The notes under the pieces were generated by a model. It was not told where the DNA came from. It worked only from the letters and a program-made list of their open reading frames with translations, and ran no database searches. Source: Aeromicrobium phoceense (GTDB lineage Bacteria > Actinomycetota > Actinomycetes > Propionibacteriales > Nocardioidaceae). Taken from it: a stretch of 64,000 nucleotides of DNA. Below, in pieces: positions 9,301-19,532 of this stretch. A program made the translations under genes and the position numbers. The DNA is taken from positions 744,001 to 808,000 of the forward strand of contig NZ_JACEOG010000001.1 in assembly GCF_013868155.1 (NCBI RefSeq). The letters run 5' to 3'. Each line of letters starts with the position of its first letter. Position 1 is the stretch's first letter.

Positions 9301-12300
9301 CTCGCTGACGTGGTCTCGCCCTCGGGCGAGCCGCTCGACCCCGCCGCGGTGACCATCCCCGAGGCACCCGCGCACGGCGAGGTCACGGTCGACCCGACCA
9401 CGGGCGAGCTGACCTACACCCCGGACCCGGGCTACTCGGGCGACGACGAGTTCGACGTGCGCGTGTGCGACACCTCGAGCCCGGCGCAGTGCACGACGGT
9501 CACGATCGAGGTCACGGTCGGCGCGAACACCGTCGCGGCGTCCGACGACACCGCGACCACCGAGGTGGGGACGGCGACCGCGGTCCTGGTCCGCCAGAAC
9601 GACACCTCGCTCTCGGGCCAGGCGCTCGCGCTGCCGTCCGTGACGACGGCTCCGGAGCACGGCACCGCCTCCGTCACGGTGGACGGCCGCATCGTCTACA
9701 CCCCGGAGGACGGCTTCTCGGGTGAGGACACGTTCGAGTACCGCGTGTGCGACACGTCGACGCCGACCTCCGTGTGCGACACCGCCACGGTGACGGTCAC
9801 GGTCGAGAACGTCTTCAGCGACGGGACCGCGGCGCAGGACGGCGTGAAGACGCCCCAGAACACCGCCAAGGACATCCCGCTCGCCGACGTGGTCTCCGCG
9901 ACCGGCAAGCCGGTCGACCCGACCAAGGTCACGGTCTCCGAGGAGCCCGGCCACGGCGAGGTCACGGTCGACCCGACCACGGGCGAGCTGACCTACACGC
10001 CGGTCCCCGGGTACACCGGCGACGACGAGTTCGAGGTGCGCGTGTGCGACACCTCCGACCCGGTCCAGTGCAGCACGGTGGCGATCGGCGTCACGGTCGG
10101 CGCGAACACGGTCGAGGCGGCCGACGACTCGGCCACCACGGCGGTCGAGACGCCCCGGACGATCAACGTCCGCGGCAACGACGACAGCGCGTCGGGTCAG
10201 GCGCTCGCGGCGCCGGCGGTGACGACGGCTCCCGCCCACGGCACGACGGTGGTCGAGTCCGACGGCCGGATCACCTACACGCCGGCAGCGGGCTTCTCCG
10301 GTGAGGACACCTTCGAGTACCGCGTCTGCGACACCTCCGCGCCGACCGCCGTGTGCGACACCGCCACGGTGACGGTCACGGTCGAGAACGTCTTCAGCGA
10401 CGAGAGCGCGGTCGAGGACGGCGTCTCGACGCCGCACAACACGGCGAAGAAGGTCGCGCTGGACGATGTGGTCTCCGCGACCGGCACGCCGCTCGACCCG
10501 ACGAAGGTCACCATCCCCGTGGCTCCCGAGCACGGGACCGCCACGGTCGACCCGGTCACGGGCGAGCTGACCTACGCGCCGGTCCCCGGCTACACCGGTG
10601 ACGATCAGTTCGAGGTCCGCGTGTGCGACACCTCCGCTCCAGTCCAGTGCACGCGGGTGACGATCGAGGTCACGGTCGGCGCGAACACGGTCGAGGCGGC
10701 CGACGACTCGGCCACGACGTCGGTCGAGACGCCCCGGACGATCAACGTCCGCGGCAACGACGACAGCGAGTCGGAGCAGCCGTTCGCGGCGCCGACGGTG
10801 ACGACGGCTCCGGGTCACGGCACCGCCGTGGTCGAGTCCGACGGCCGGATCACGTACACCCCCGAGGACGGCTTCTCCGGTGAGGACACGTTCGAGTACC
10901 GCGTGTGCGACACCTCGACGCCCACGCCGGTGTGCGACACCGCCACGGTGACCGTCACGGTCGAGAACGCCTTCGCCGAGGAGACCGCGGTCGAGGACGG
11001 TGTCGCGACGCCGCAGAACACTCCCCAGGACATCCCGCTCAGTGACGTGGTCTCGCCCTCGGGCAAGCCGCTCGACCCCACCACGGTCACCGTCCCCGAC
11101 GGTCCCGACCACGGCGAGGTCACGGTCGACCCGACCACGGGCGAGCTGACGTACACGCCGGACCCGGGCTACTCCGGTGACGACGAGTTCGAGGTCCGCG
11201 TGTGCGACACCTCGGTCCCGGCCCAGTGCACCACCGTCACGATCGGCGTCGAGGTGTCCGCGAACGCGGTCGCCGCGGCCGACGACTCCGCGACGACGGC
11301 ACTCGGCACCGAGGTCGACGTCGACGTGAGGGACAACGACAGCTCGGCCTCCGGCCAGGCGCTGGCGCACCCGACGGTCACGACGGCCCCGGAGCACGGC
11401 ACCGCCGTGGTGGACGCCGACGGCCTGGTCACCTACACGCCCGAGGCCGGGTTCTCCGGTGAGGACACGTTCGAGTACCGCGTGTGCGACACGTCGACGC
11501 CCACGCCGGTGTGCGACACCGCCACGGTCACGGTGACGGTCGTGAACGCGTTCACGAACACTCCGCTGGCCTCCGACGGTGTCGAGACCGACCAGGACGA
11601 GGCGCTGACGATCCCGCTCGCCGACCTGGTGAGCTCCGCGGGTGCGGCGCTGGATCCGCAGTCGGTGGTCGCCGGACGCGCGGCCCACGGTGACGTGACC
11701 GTCGACCCCCAGACCGGTGCCGTGACCTACACGCCGAACGACGGCTACTCCGGTGACGACGCGTTCGACCTGCGGGTGTGCGACACGTCGAAGCCCGTGC
11801 AGTGCCACACCGTGACGATCCCCGTGAAGGTGCGGGCCAACACGGTCGTGACCGGCGACGACAAGGCCACGACCCAGGAGGGTCGACCCGTGGTCATCGA
11901 GGTCGAGGGCAACGACACCAGCCGGACCGGTCGTCCGCTCACGGCCGCGCGGGTCACCACGCAGCCGAAGCACGGCGTCGCGGAGGTCCTGCAGGACGGC
12001 ACCGTGCGCTACACGCCGAAGAAGGGCTTCGTCGGCACGGACTCCTTCGAGTACGAGCGCTGCGACGACTCCACTCCGGTGCCCGTCTGCGACACGGCGA
12101 CCGTCATGGTGGACGTGACAGCGGCTCCCGACGCGCCGGCCGAGCCGGGCGACGACCCCGACGTCGCGGGTGACGACGACAGTGTCGACGGCAGCGACCG
12201 GGGCGACGAGAAGGCCGACGACCGCGCGGCCGACCGTTCGCCGCTGGCGGACACGGGCTCGAGTGCCACGCTCGGTGCGCTGGCCGGTGGACTGGGTGCG

Positions 12301-12351
12301 ATCGCGCTCGGTGCTCTCGCCATCGTGATGGCACGCCGCCGCCGGGCCTGA
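6331..12351 (+). CDS. Giant LADTG-anchored surface protein with 14 cadherin/Ig-like repeat domains
   Basis: The 2006-residue protein is exported by a signal peptide (cleavage after AQA, residue ~37). It then has an N-terminal globular region (~45-305, resembling DUF6923), a DUF11-like domain (~305-430, LSVTKTGPATVVVGKTITW), two Cys-free Ig/cadherin-like domains (~430-580), and seven 193-residue units (582-1932), each holding two TYTPxxGFxGxDxFxYRVCDTS domains of the Big_9/cadherin type. Every one of the 14 domains ends in a CX7C or CX8C pair. An acidic linker leads to the sortase motif LADTG (1972-1976), a hydrophobic helix and the tail RRRRA. LAxTG is the signal class E sortases recognise; no sortase lies in the window. 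The likely role is cell-surface adhesion or a fibrous stalk. The ATG has only a weak ribosome site. Confidence 0.92.
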   Translation: MAFRLHRRLLTCATAFTLIALSLAGTMTVLAPAPVAQAAPAPAFDCTVPRFFAQAEDPVGTVKLNTGSYTTSGGSQWTQIGTNYTGANVFNALAFNPTDEYLYGTFYGQTSGTNIRGSLARINRSGAVTPLGDASTALGAPPSTLWDSGEFDSAGNYYVASGNAGTTTIQRIAGLKDVTSATSTPRPTRTTITLSRSIRFADLTFLKGYLWAANYGQAPELYRINPSTGAVTAFTVPTDIMPTNSYGSAFTMTNGNLALIATNGFMYQIAIRNADQATPTFELISRVTAPANQRSDATNCATALESKLSVTKTGPATVVVGKTITWRVVVKNEGPGNTSGFVLNDVLPNNLGNVSVTSTDTSCVVTGTTQKVATCNGGYLPVGAEAVVNVSATAPSTPGPLINKAYAIGNEDPNPAPPATAETQVVLATEVNVPATVTDTSNGTYDSTSVKGGTVAYAAGRYTYTPPAGFSGSDSFTYRTSDGTLVTVLVQVTPQADPGSRTTQAGVPVTISEAALQALGRGTGLELVGVGSAEHGTVALDQGVVTYTPAAGFSGTGRFTYTLRDASGQEVTQTITVTVTNVFSDESAVEDGVTTPQNTAKKIPLADVVSPSGRPLDPTKVTVPGAPDHGRVTVDPVTGELTYTPDAGYVGDDEFDVRVCDTSDPAQCTTVTIMVAVSPNTVTADDDTASTPVATPRTIDVRGNDESASGQPFAAPSVTTAPAHGSTVVESDGRITYTPAAGFSGVDTFQYRVCDTSTPTAECDAATVTVTVTNVFAEETAAEDGVTTRQNTPKDIPLTDVVSATGQPLDPTKVTVSEEPSHGDVTVDPTTGELTYTPDAGYTGDDEFDVRVCDTSDPAQCSTVTINVTVTANTVTATADTATTPVETPQTINVRGNDDSASGQSLAAPTVTTAPAHGTAVVESDGRITYTPEDGFSGEDTFEYRVCDTSTPTAACDTATVTVTVTNVFSDGSAVEDGVTTPQNTPKDIPLADVVSPSGEPLDPAAVTIPEAPAHGEVTVDPTTGELTYTPDPGYSGDDEFDVRVCDTSSPAQCTTVTIEVTVGANTVAASDDTATTEVGTATAVLVRQNDTSLSGQALALPSVTTAPEHGTASVTVDGRIVYTPEDGFSGEDTFEYRVCDTSTPTSVCDTATVTVTVENVFSDGTAAQDGVKTPQNTAKDIPLADVVSATGKPVDPTKVTVSEEPGHGEVTVDPTTGELTYTPVPGYTGDDEFEVRVCDTSDPVQCSTVAIGVTVGANTVEAADDSATTAVETPRTINVRGNDDSASGQALAAPAVTTAPAHGTTVVESDGRITYTPAAGFSGEDTFEYRVCDTSAPTAVCDTATVTVTVENVFSDESAVEDGVSTPHNTAKKVALDDVVSATGTPLDPTKVTIPVAPEHGTATVDPVTGELTYAPVPGYTGDDQFEVRVCDTSAPVQCTRVTIEVTVGANTVEAADDSATTSVETPRTINVRGNDDSESEQPFAAPTVTTAPGHGTAVVESDGRITYTPEDGFSGEDTFEYRVCDTSTPTPVCDTATVTVTVENAFAEETAVEDGVATPQNTPQDIPLSDVVSPSGKPLDPTTVTVPDGPDHGEVTVDPTTGELTYTPDPGYSGDDEFEVRVCDTSVPAQCTTVTIGVEVSANAVAAADDSATTALGTEVDVDVRDNDSSASGQALAHPTVTTAPEHGTAVVDADGLVTYTPEAGFSGEDTFEYRVCDTSTPTPVCDTATVTVTVVNAFTNTPLASDGVETDQDEALTIPLADLVSSAGAALDPQSVVAGRAAHGDVTVDPQTGAVTYTPNDGYSGDDAFDLRVCDTSKPVQCHTVTIPVKVRANTVVTGDDKATTQEGRPVVIEVEGNDTSRTGRPLTAARVTTQPKHGVAEVLQDGTVRYTPKKGFVGTDSFEYERCDDSTPVPVCDTATVMVDVTAAPDAPAEPGDDPDVAGDDDSVDGSDRGDEKADDRAADRSPLADTGSSATLGALAGGLGAIALGALAIVMARRRRA
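8074..12126 (+). repeat. Seven tandem 579-bp units inside the adhesin gene
   Basis: Unit starts are at 8074, 8653, 9232, 9811, 10390, 10969 and 11548, an exact 579-bp (193-codon) period. Each unit begins with codons for VFSDE/AFAEE-like sequence and contains two half-units with conserved blocks such as GELTYTPDAGYxGDDEF and GRITYTPxxGFSGEDTFEYRVC. The seventh unit is the most diverged. Confidence 0.97.
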
Positions 12352-12364
12352 TCGCTCGATTCGC

Positions 12365-12401
12365 CCGGGGTCCTCAGGGGCCCCGGACGAGTCACGTCCG
12401 G
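12365..12401 (+). terminator. Double hairpin after the adhesin gene
   Basis: The first hairpin is CCGGGGTCC / GGGCCCCGG around TCAG (12365-12386). An overlapping second one, CCGGAC / GTCCGG around GAGTCAC, runs 12383-12401. They lie between the convergent adhesin and 7TM genes and can act in both directions. Confidence 0.65.
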
Positions 12402-12419
12402 CACCGCTCGGTCCCCGGC

Positions 12420-13766
12420 TCAGCTGCCGTGGGCGGTGTCGCGTCCGTAGGCGTCGTCGCTCACGCGGCGAATGAAGGCGGCCGACGACTCGCCCGGCAG
12501 GGGCGTGTGGAAGGTGACCTCCATGTCGACCCCGAGGTCGTCCAGCGGCACGTTTCCCGGGACGGCGTCGAAGTCGTGCTCCAGCAGCTCGGTGACGAAC
12601 GTCCACGTGTCCAGGCGGGCCCACTCCACGTCGGGGAAGCCCGCCTCGGCCGCGCGGGCCTCCATGCGCCGCGCGATCAGGAACATCACCTCGTCGGTCC
12701 GGTGCGGGTCGCGCGGTGTGACGACGAGCCGGATGACGGTGCCGCCCTGCGCCGCCACGGTTCTCAGCACCTCGAGGGCGGCCTTGCGGCCGAGGGTCTG
12801 GGTGCCGGGGTCGTGTCCCTTGAGGGCGCCGGAGACGGTGGGAAAGGACGAGCCCTCCACCGAGGAGCGCACGGGACGGAACATCAGGACCAGGTCGCCG
12901 TCGCGGGCGAGCGGGTCGACCGAGTGCACCGACAGGGCGGTGCGCAGCTCACCGCCCTGGATGAACAGCGTGACGGTGGCCCCGTCCACGAACCGCGGAG
13001 GCATCGACAGCGCAGCGGTGAGATCCATCCCGTGCGAGGCAGTGCGACCCATCAGACGCAGCAGGCTGGCGGCCGGGCCGTTCCAGTCCTGGAGCCGCCC
13101 GGCGCGGTCGATCACGAAGATGAAGACGCCGATCGAGTTCATCAGGCGGTCCGCCCGTGAGGCCGACCGCGACCACGACCCGACGTGGCTCGTCGTCCAC
13201 ACCAGGACGAGGCAGATGGCGGCGATGGCCAGCGGTGTCAGTGCGGGAACGAGCACCTGGAAGGACACGACGAACAGGCCCGCGACCTCGGCCGCGAGGA
13301 CGACCCGGCGCACGTGCCTGGACGGGTCGTGCTGGCGCGTGCTCAGCGTGAGGACGCCGGCGCCGAGGAGTCCGAACGCGTAGATCAGGTGCGCCGCGTA
13401 GACCGGGCTGTCGTAGTAGCGGTCACCGTCGGTGATGCCGAGCGCCGGCACCATGCCGGCGAAGCTGAGAGCGGCGATCGCCGCCGCGGCGATCCACAGC
13501 CAGGGCGCGACCACCCAGCGCCCGTGGACGAGTCGTCGCGCGGCCACGAAGAAGCTGACGGCGCTGACCTGCACGACCACGACGTTGACCGCCACGAGGA
13601 GGCTCGGCGCGAGGTCGTCGGGTCCGCGAAGCGCCCGCAGCAGGTTCCAGGCGGCCACCGACAGCACGAGGATGACCACGGGCACCGACACGGCCGGCCG
13701 GTGGTGCCGCACCGCCAGGACCGACAGCAGCAGCACTGCCGAGGTCACCAGGTAGGCGGTGGTCAT
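12420..13766 (-). CDS. 7TM-PAS signalling protein with degenerate GGDEF-like C terminus
   Basis: The 448-residue membrane protein has about seven helices in residues 1-195 (HisKA_7TM-type sensor region), a PAS-like domain (~205-300, starting MNSIGVFIFVIDRAGRLQDWN) and a C-terminal domain of ~130 residues. The last part aligns in order with GGDEF domains: DPGTQTLGRKAALEVL for the entry helix, DEVMFLIARRMEAR for the middle helix, VEWARLDTWTF where the GGDEF strand-turn should be, and FIRRVSDDAYGRD for the final helix. The catalytic GG(D/E)EF residues are absent, so cyclic-di-GMP synthesis is not expected; a binding or scaffold role is more likely. A leaderless start is likely (CAGAAT, 7 nt, ATG). 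Confidence 0.75.
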   Translation of the reverse strand: MTTAYLVTSAVLLLSVLAVRHHRPAVSVPVVILVLSVAAWNLLRALRGPDDLAPSLLVAVNVVVVQVSAVSFFVAARRLVHGRWVVAPWLWIAAAAIAALSFAGMVPALGITDGDRYYDSPVYAAHLIYAFGLLGAGVLTLSTRQHDPSRHVRRVVLAAEVAGLFVVSFQVLVPALTPLAIAAICLVLVWTTSHVGSWSRSASRADRLMNSIGVFIFVIDRAGRLQDWNGPAASLLRLMGRTASHGMDLTAALSMPPRFVDGATVTLFIQGGELRTALSVHSVDPLARDGDLVLMFRPVRSSVEGSSFPTVSGALKGHDPGTQTLGRKAALEVLRTVAAQGGTVIRLVVTPRDPHRTDEVMFLIARRMEARAAEAGFPDVEWARLDTWTFVTELLEHDFDAVPGNVPLDDLGVDMEVTFHTPLPGESSAAFIRRVSDDAYGRDTAHGS

Positions 13767-13826
13767 GGCGTGAATTCTGGCAGTCCTCGCGGGCGGTGAC
13801 CACGCCTTTGTCGCGTCCCCCTGGAA

Positions 13827-15803
13827 TCAGAGGCAGACATCGGCGCGCAGGAACCCCACGGCTCCCACGGGATGCGGCGCATCCTGCGCGGGACGGCGCG
13901 TGGAGAACTGCTCGCGGTACAGCCGGCCGTACAGCCCGTCGGGGTCGTCGACGAGCTCGGCGTGGGTGCCCTGCTCCACGACGCGACCGTCGACGAGACC
14001 GAAGATCACGTCGGCGTTCTGGATCGTGCTGAGCCGGTGCGCGATGGCGAGCGTGGTGCGGCCGGAGGTGGCCCGCTCGAGCGCCTCCTGCACGAGCCGC
14101 TCGGTCTCGTTGTCGAGCGCGCTGGTGGCCTCGTCGAGGATGAGGATGCGCGGGTTCTTCAGCAGGACGCGGGCGATCGCGATGCGCTGCTTCTCGCCGC
14201 CGGAGAGCCGGTATCCGCGCTCGCCCGTGACGGTGTCGTAGCCGTCGGGGAAGCTCATGATCCGGTCGTGGATGTTGGCGTCGGTGGCGGCCGCGACGAT
14301 CTCCTCGGGCGTGGCCCCCGGCTTGGCGTAGGCGATGTTCTCGCGGATCGTGCCGTGGAAGAGGTAGGGCTCCTGCGTCACCATGCCCACGCAGTCGGCC
14401 AACGACGACAGGCTGATGTCGCGCACGTCGATGCCGTCGATCAGCACCTGGCCGCGATCGACGTCGTAGAAGCGCGGGACCAGGTAGGTGGCGGTGGTCT
14501 TGCCCGAGCCCGAGGGGCCCACGATCGCCGCCAGCTGGCCGCCCTCGATCGTGAACGACAGGTCGGACAGGGCCCAGGCGTCCTCCTGCGCCGTGGACTC
14601 GGCGTCGATCGCGCCGGCGGAGTCGCCGAAGCGGTCCTTGGCGGTCTCGCCGGTGAGCGTCCGCGGCTCGGGGTAGCGGAACCACACGTCGCGGAACTCG
14701 ATCGTGCCCTGCAGGTCGGCCGGGCTCACGTCGCGCGCACTGGGCCGGTCGACGATCGCGGGCTCCAGGTCGAGGTACTCGAAGATGCGGCGGAACAGCG
14801 CCAGCGACGTCTGCACGTCGAGCGAGACGCGCATGAGCTGCAGCAGCGGCATCTGCAGTCGGGCCTGCACCGTGGTGAACGCCACGAGGGTGCCCGCGGT
14901 CAGCGAGGCGGGATCGCCGGGGAGTCGCCCCGCGATGATGAAGCCGGCGAACAGGTAGATGATCGCCGGGGTGATGGCGAAGAAGGTCTGCACCGTGGCG
15001 AAGAACAGCCGGCCGGTCATCGCCTGCTCGACCTGCAGGCGGGTCTGCTCGAGGTTCGCCGTCCGGTAGCGCTCGGCCTCGGACTTGCTGCGGTTGAAGA
15101 CCTTGGCGAGCAGGATCCCCGAGACGCTGAGCGACTCCTCGGTGATCGCGGTCATCTCCGAGAGGCTCTCCTGCGTGCGCCGCGCCAGCTGCTGGCGGCG
15201 CCGGCCGACCTTGAGCTGGAGCCACACGAACAGCGGCATGAGGATCAGCGTGAGGATCGTGAGCTCCCACGACAGGATCACCATCGAGATGAACGCCGCC
15301 GTGACCGTGACGGTGTTCTGCAGGATCGACGTGGCGGTGTCCGTGAGGACGGTGCGGACCCCGGCCACGTCGTTGGCCAGCCGCGACTGGATCGCGCCGG
15401 TCTTCGTGGTGGTGAAGAACGCCAGCTCCATCTTCTGCAGGTGCGCGAACAGCTCGCTGCGCAGGTCGGCCATCGCCGAGTTGCCGATCGTGGACGTCAG
15501 CCAGTTCTGGGCGATGTTGAGCATCGATGCCAGGATCGGCAGCGCGCACATGCCGGCGACGAGCCAGCCCAGCAGGCCGAGGTCGGGGCCTCCCTCGCCG
15601 AACAGCGCGTCGTCGAAGACCGCCTGGGTGAGGAACGGGACGATCGAGGTGAGCAGCGCCGCGAGCACGACGATGACCCCGACCGAGGCCATCTTGGCGC
15701 GGTAGGGGCGCAGCAGGGTGGCGATGCGCCGCAGCACCGGGCGGTTGTCCGCAGCGATCTCGGCATCGCTCAGGTGCGTGACGGACGGACCCGGTCGCGG
15801 CAC
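13827..15803 (-). CDS. ABC transporter, fused permease and ATPase (exporter type)
   Basis: The 658-residue half-transporter has a six-helix ABC_membrane domain (~30-330) followed by an ATPase domain. Walker A is GPSGSGKTT, the Q-loop VTQEP, the signature LSGGEKQR, Walker B ILILDEATSALD and the switch AHRLST, all intact. It should form a homo- or heterodimer pumping a hydrophobic substrate out of the cell; the substrate cannot be told. An extra ~30-residue insert (LTGETAKDRFGDSAGAIDAESTAQ) lies at the start of the ATPase domain. The GTG start is 5 nt after the stop of the small YbaY-like gene upstream, so translation is probably coupled. Confidence 0.92.
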   Translation of the reverse strand: MPRPGPSVTHLSDAEIAADNRPVLRRIATLLRPYRAKMASVGVIVVLAALLTSIVPFLTQAVFDDALFGEGGPDLGLLGWLVAGMCALPILASMLNIAQNWLTSTIGNSAMADLRSELFAHLQKMELAFFTTTKTGAIQSRLANDVAGVRTVLTDTATSILQNTVTVTAAFISMVILSWELTILTLILMPLFVWLQLKVGRRRQQLARRTQESLSEMTAITEESLSVSGILLAKVFNRSKSEAERYRTANLEQTRLQVEQAMTGRLFFATVQTFFAITPAIIYLFAGFIIAGRLPGDPASLTAGTLVAFTTVQARLQMPLLQLMRVSLDVQTSLALFRRIFEYLDLEPAIVDRPSARDVSPADLQGTIEFRDVWFRYPEPRTLTGETAKDRFGDSAGAIDAESTAQEDAWALSDLSFTIEGGQLAAIVGPSGSGKTTATYLVPRFYDVDRGQVLIDGIDVRDISLSSLADCVGMVTQEPYLFHGTIRENIAYAKPGATPEEIVAAATDANIHDRIMSFPDGYDTVTGERGYRLSGGEKQRIAIARVLLKNPRILILDEATSALDNETERLVQEALERATSGRTTLAIAHRLSTIQNADVIFGLVDGRVVEQGTHAELVDDPDGLYGRLYREQFSTRRPAQDAPHPVGAVGFLRADVCL

Positions 15804-15807
15804 GGCT

Positions 15808-16098
15808 TCAGTCCCCGATCCGTGTCAGGTCGACCGTGCCGAGGTCGGCCGGGACGAGCTCGAGGGTGCCCCAGCCGCCGACCTCGTTGCGCAGGAACGC
15901 CCACACGAACAGCTCGCTGGTGACGAGCTGCTCGTCGATGTCGAGGCTGAACTCCACGGGCACGCCGTCGGCCGGCAGGGCCGTGGCGGCGAGCACCTCG
16001 CCGTCGGCGTCGACGACCTTGACCGTGGCCACCCCGCCCGGGGGGAACGCGATCTTCTCGCGGACGGACAGGGAACCGGAGACGGTCAGCATCGACAT
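15808..16098 (-). CDS. YbaY/YscW-like small beta-domain protein
   Basis: The 96-residue product matches the short YbaY/YscW (pilotin-like) domain: VSGSLSVREKIAFPPGG followed by VATVKVVDADG and a run of beta strands ending TLELVPADLG. In Gram-negatives the domain is a lipoprotein; here there is no signal peptide or lipobox, so it appears cytosolic. It starts leaderless (TAGGCT, 6 nt, ATG) and is the first gene of a two-gene unit with the ABC exporter 5 nt downstream. Its job in that unit is unknown. Confidence 0.75.
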   Translation of the reverse strand: MSMLTVSGSLSVREKIAFPPGGVATVKVVDADGEVLAATALPADGVPVEFSLDIDEQLVTSELFVWAFLRNEVGGWGTLELVPADLGTVDLTRIGD

Positions 16099-16146
16099 GC
16101 GGCCAGCCTATGCCCGCGCCCCGACACCCGCCGCCGCCACCGACGA

Positions 16147-16184
16147 CGACGCCGCGGAGTCCCCGAGGGGACTCCGCGGCGTCG
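16147..16184 (-). terminator. Perfect 18-bp hairpin
   Basis: Arms at 16147-16164 and 16167-16184 are perfectly complementary (core CCGCGGAGTCCCC / GGGGACTCCGCGG) around GA. It lies 15 nt beyond the stop of the lipoprotein gene at 16199 and would end its transcript. Confidence 0.85.
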
Positions 16185-16198
16185 GCGGGGCGTGCGGA

Positions 16199-16615
16199 TC
16201 AGCCGCAGAGCTCGTCGAGCTTCTCGCCCTTCTTCTGGATGTCGGTGGAGAGCGTGCTCATCTCCTTGGACACCTCCTGCAGCTTCGTCGTGTCCTGGCC
16301 GGCGGCCTTGAGGTCGGCGAAGGCGCCCTCGAGCTTGTCGAACTCGGCCGAGAGCGCGGCGATGGCGTCCTTGACCTCCTGGTTGTCCAGCTTCTTCTGC
16401 GTCTTCTGCAGCGCGTCGCCCATCGAGGCGATCGTCTCGGTGGCCTTGTCGCTGTCGGTGGGGTCGATGCCGCTCAGGTCACCCATCGCGTCCTTGACCT
16501 CCTTCTCGGCCACCTTGCAGGCGTCCTCGACGGACTGGCCGCCACCGCCACAGGCGGTGAGCCCCAGGGACAGGACCACGGCGGCGAGTGCGGCGGCAGG
16601 CTTGCGAACGTTCAT
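16199..16615 (-). CDS. Small helical lipoprotein, unknown function
   Basis: The 138-residue product starts at ATG 16615, preceded by the ribosome site GAGGGGGAAAC; a longer frame to 16681 has no support. The signal peptide ends in lipobox LTAC (Cys22) followed by a Gly run. The mature part is almost entirely helical and charged (KETEK, DKATETIASMGDALQKTQKKLDNQEV), with heptad-like spacing suggesting a helical bundle or coiled coil. One Cys remains near the C terminus (ELCG) and one early (DACKV), so they could pair. I do not recognise a family. It is monocistronic, with hairpins on both sides. Confidence 0.8.
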   Translation of the reverse strand: MNVRKPAAALAAVVLSLGLTACGGGGQSVEDACKVAEKEVKDAMGDLSGIDPTDSDKATETIASMGDALQKTQKKLDNQEVKDAIAALSAEFDKLEGAFADLKAAGQDTTKLQEVSKEMSTLSTDIQKKGEKLDELCG

Positions 16616-16720
16616 GTTTCCCCCTCGTCGGTGCGGCGCCGTCCCGATACGGTCACCGCGTTTCTCCCGGAATCGTGCCATGCGGAGGCCTCATCGGTCT
16701 GCGTGGGCCGCCGAAGACGG

Positions 16721-16752
16721 CGTCCGGCCCCCCGGAATCGGGGGGCCGGACG
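16721..16752 (-). terminator. Perfect 14-bp hairpin after copA
   Basis: Arms CGTCCGGCCCCCCG and CGGGGGGCCGGACG pair fully around GAAT. It begins 7 nt past the copA stop and would end the copper operon transcript. Confidence 0.85.
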
Positions 16753-16759
16753 GACGCGA

Positions 16760-18912
<2,153 letters not shown>

Positions 18913-18913
<1 letters not shown>

Positions 18914-19140
18914 CAGGCCATCGGCAGGTCGCGCGGACCCGCCAACGCGTAGCCTGCCTCGTCCACGGCGGCCGCGACCGCGGCGTCGTCGAGCGGGGCC
19001 GTGCTGGTCACGGTGACCGCACCGGAGGCGACGTCGACCGCGACGTCCTCGACGCCGGGCAGGGTCGAGATCTCCTCGGTGACGGAGGCGGCGCAGTGGC
19101 CGCAGGTCATGCCGGTGACGGTGTAGGTGGTGGTGCTCAT
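18913..19140 (-). CDS. copZ: Copper chaperone, heavy-metal-associated domain
   Basis: The 75-residue cytosolic metallochaperone has the motif GMTCGHC (Cys13 and Cys16) at the start of a beta-alpha-beta-beta-alpha-beta fold and would hand Cu(I) to the ATPase encoded just downstream. ATG 19140 is preferred, with GGAG about 10 nt upstream; an in-frame TTG at 19149 abuts that ribosome site and is unlikely. It lies 5 nt after the csoR stop and shares 1 nt with copA. Confidence 0.92.
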
Positions 19141-19145
19141 CTTCC

Positions 19146-19439
19146 TCAACTCCTCACGAGACGCGCGATGGCGTCGGACGCTTCCTTGATCTTCAGGTCG
19201 GCCTCGGGGCCGCCCTTGGCGGCGGCATCGGCGACGCAGTGGGCCAGGTGCTCGTCGAGCAGCTTCAGCGCCACCGCCTCGAGTGCCTTGGTGGTCGCGC
19301 TGATCTGGGTCAGCACGTCGATGCAGTAGGTGTCGGACTCGACCATGCGGTTGATCCCGCGGACCTGGCCCTCGATGCGGGCCAGCCGCTTCAGGACGGC
19401 CGCCTTGTCGTCGGCGTATCCGGGATGTTCGTGGCTCAT
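19146..19439 (-). CDS. csoR: Copper-sensing transcriptional repressor CsoR
   Basis: The 97-residue all-helical repressor binds DNA without metal and releases it when Cu(I) occupies the site. The three expected ligands are present with family spacing: Cys39 (DTYCIDV), His64 and Cys68 (EHLAHC). The conserved start [19 protein letters not shown] also matches. It is the first gene of the operon csoR-copZ-copA and so controls itself and the pump. The ATG lies 6 nt after the -10, giving a leaderless mRNA. Confidence 0.95.
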   Translation of the reverse strand: MSHEHPGYADDKAAVLKRLARIEGQVRGINRMVESDTYCIDVLTQISATTKALEAVALKLLDEHLAHCVADAAAKGGPEADLKIKEASDAIARLVRS

Positions 19440-19445
19440 GTCTCG

Positions 19446-19474
19446 ACCATACCCCTAGGGGGTACCCGTATCAA
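19446..19474 (-). promoter_or_regulatory. csoR promoter with CsoR operator in the spacer
   Basis: Read on the minus strand, -35 is TTGATA (19469-19474), a 17-bp spacer follows, and -10 is TATGGT (19446-19451), 6 nt before the ATG. The spacer is filled by the GC palindrome TACCCCCTAGGGGTA, the form of CsoR/copper operators, so a bound repressor would block polymerase. Confidence 0.85.
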
Positions 19475-19532
19475 GTCCCTAACGGCCCACGCGGCGGACG
19501 AAGGCGGTGCGGCCTCATTTAGAGTCCCCTGC

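Noticed and set aside
8074..12126. A CRISPR-like or mobile tandem array
   Set aside because: The period is 579 bp, in frame and protein-coding; it has no short repeats with unique spacers.
6229..12624. A 2131-codon open frame on the minus strand, longer than the adhesin it opposes
   Set aside because: Its predicted protein is Arg/Gly/Val/His-rich and repeats only because the adhesin repeats. There is no promoter or ribosome site, and the plus-strand product has a signal peptide, known domains and a sortase anchor.
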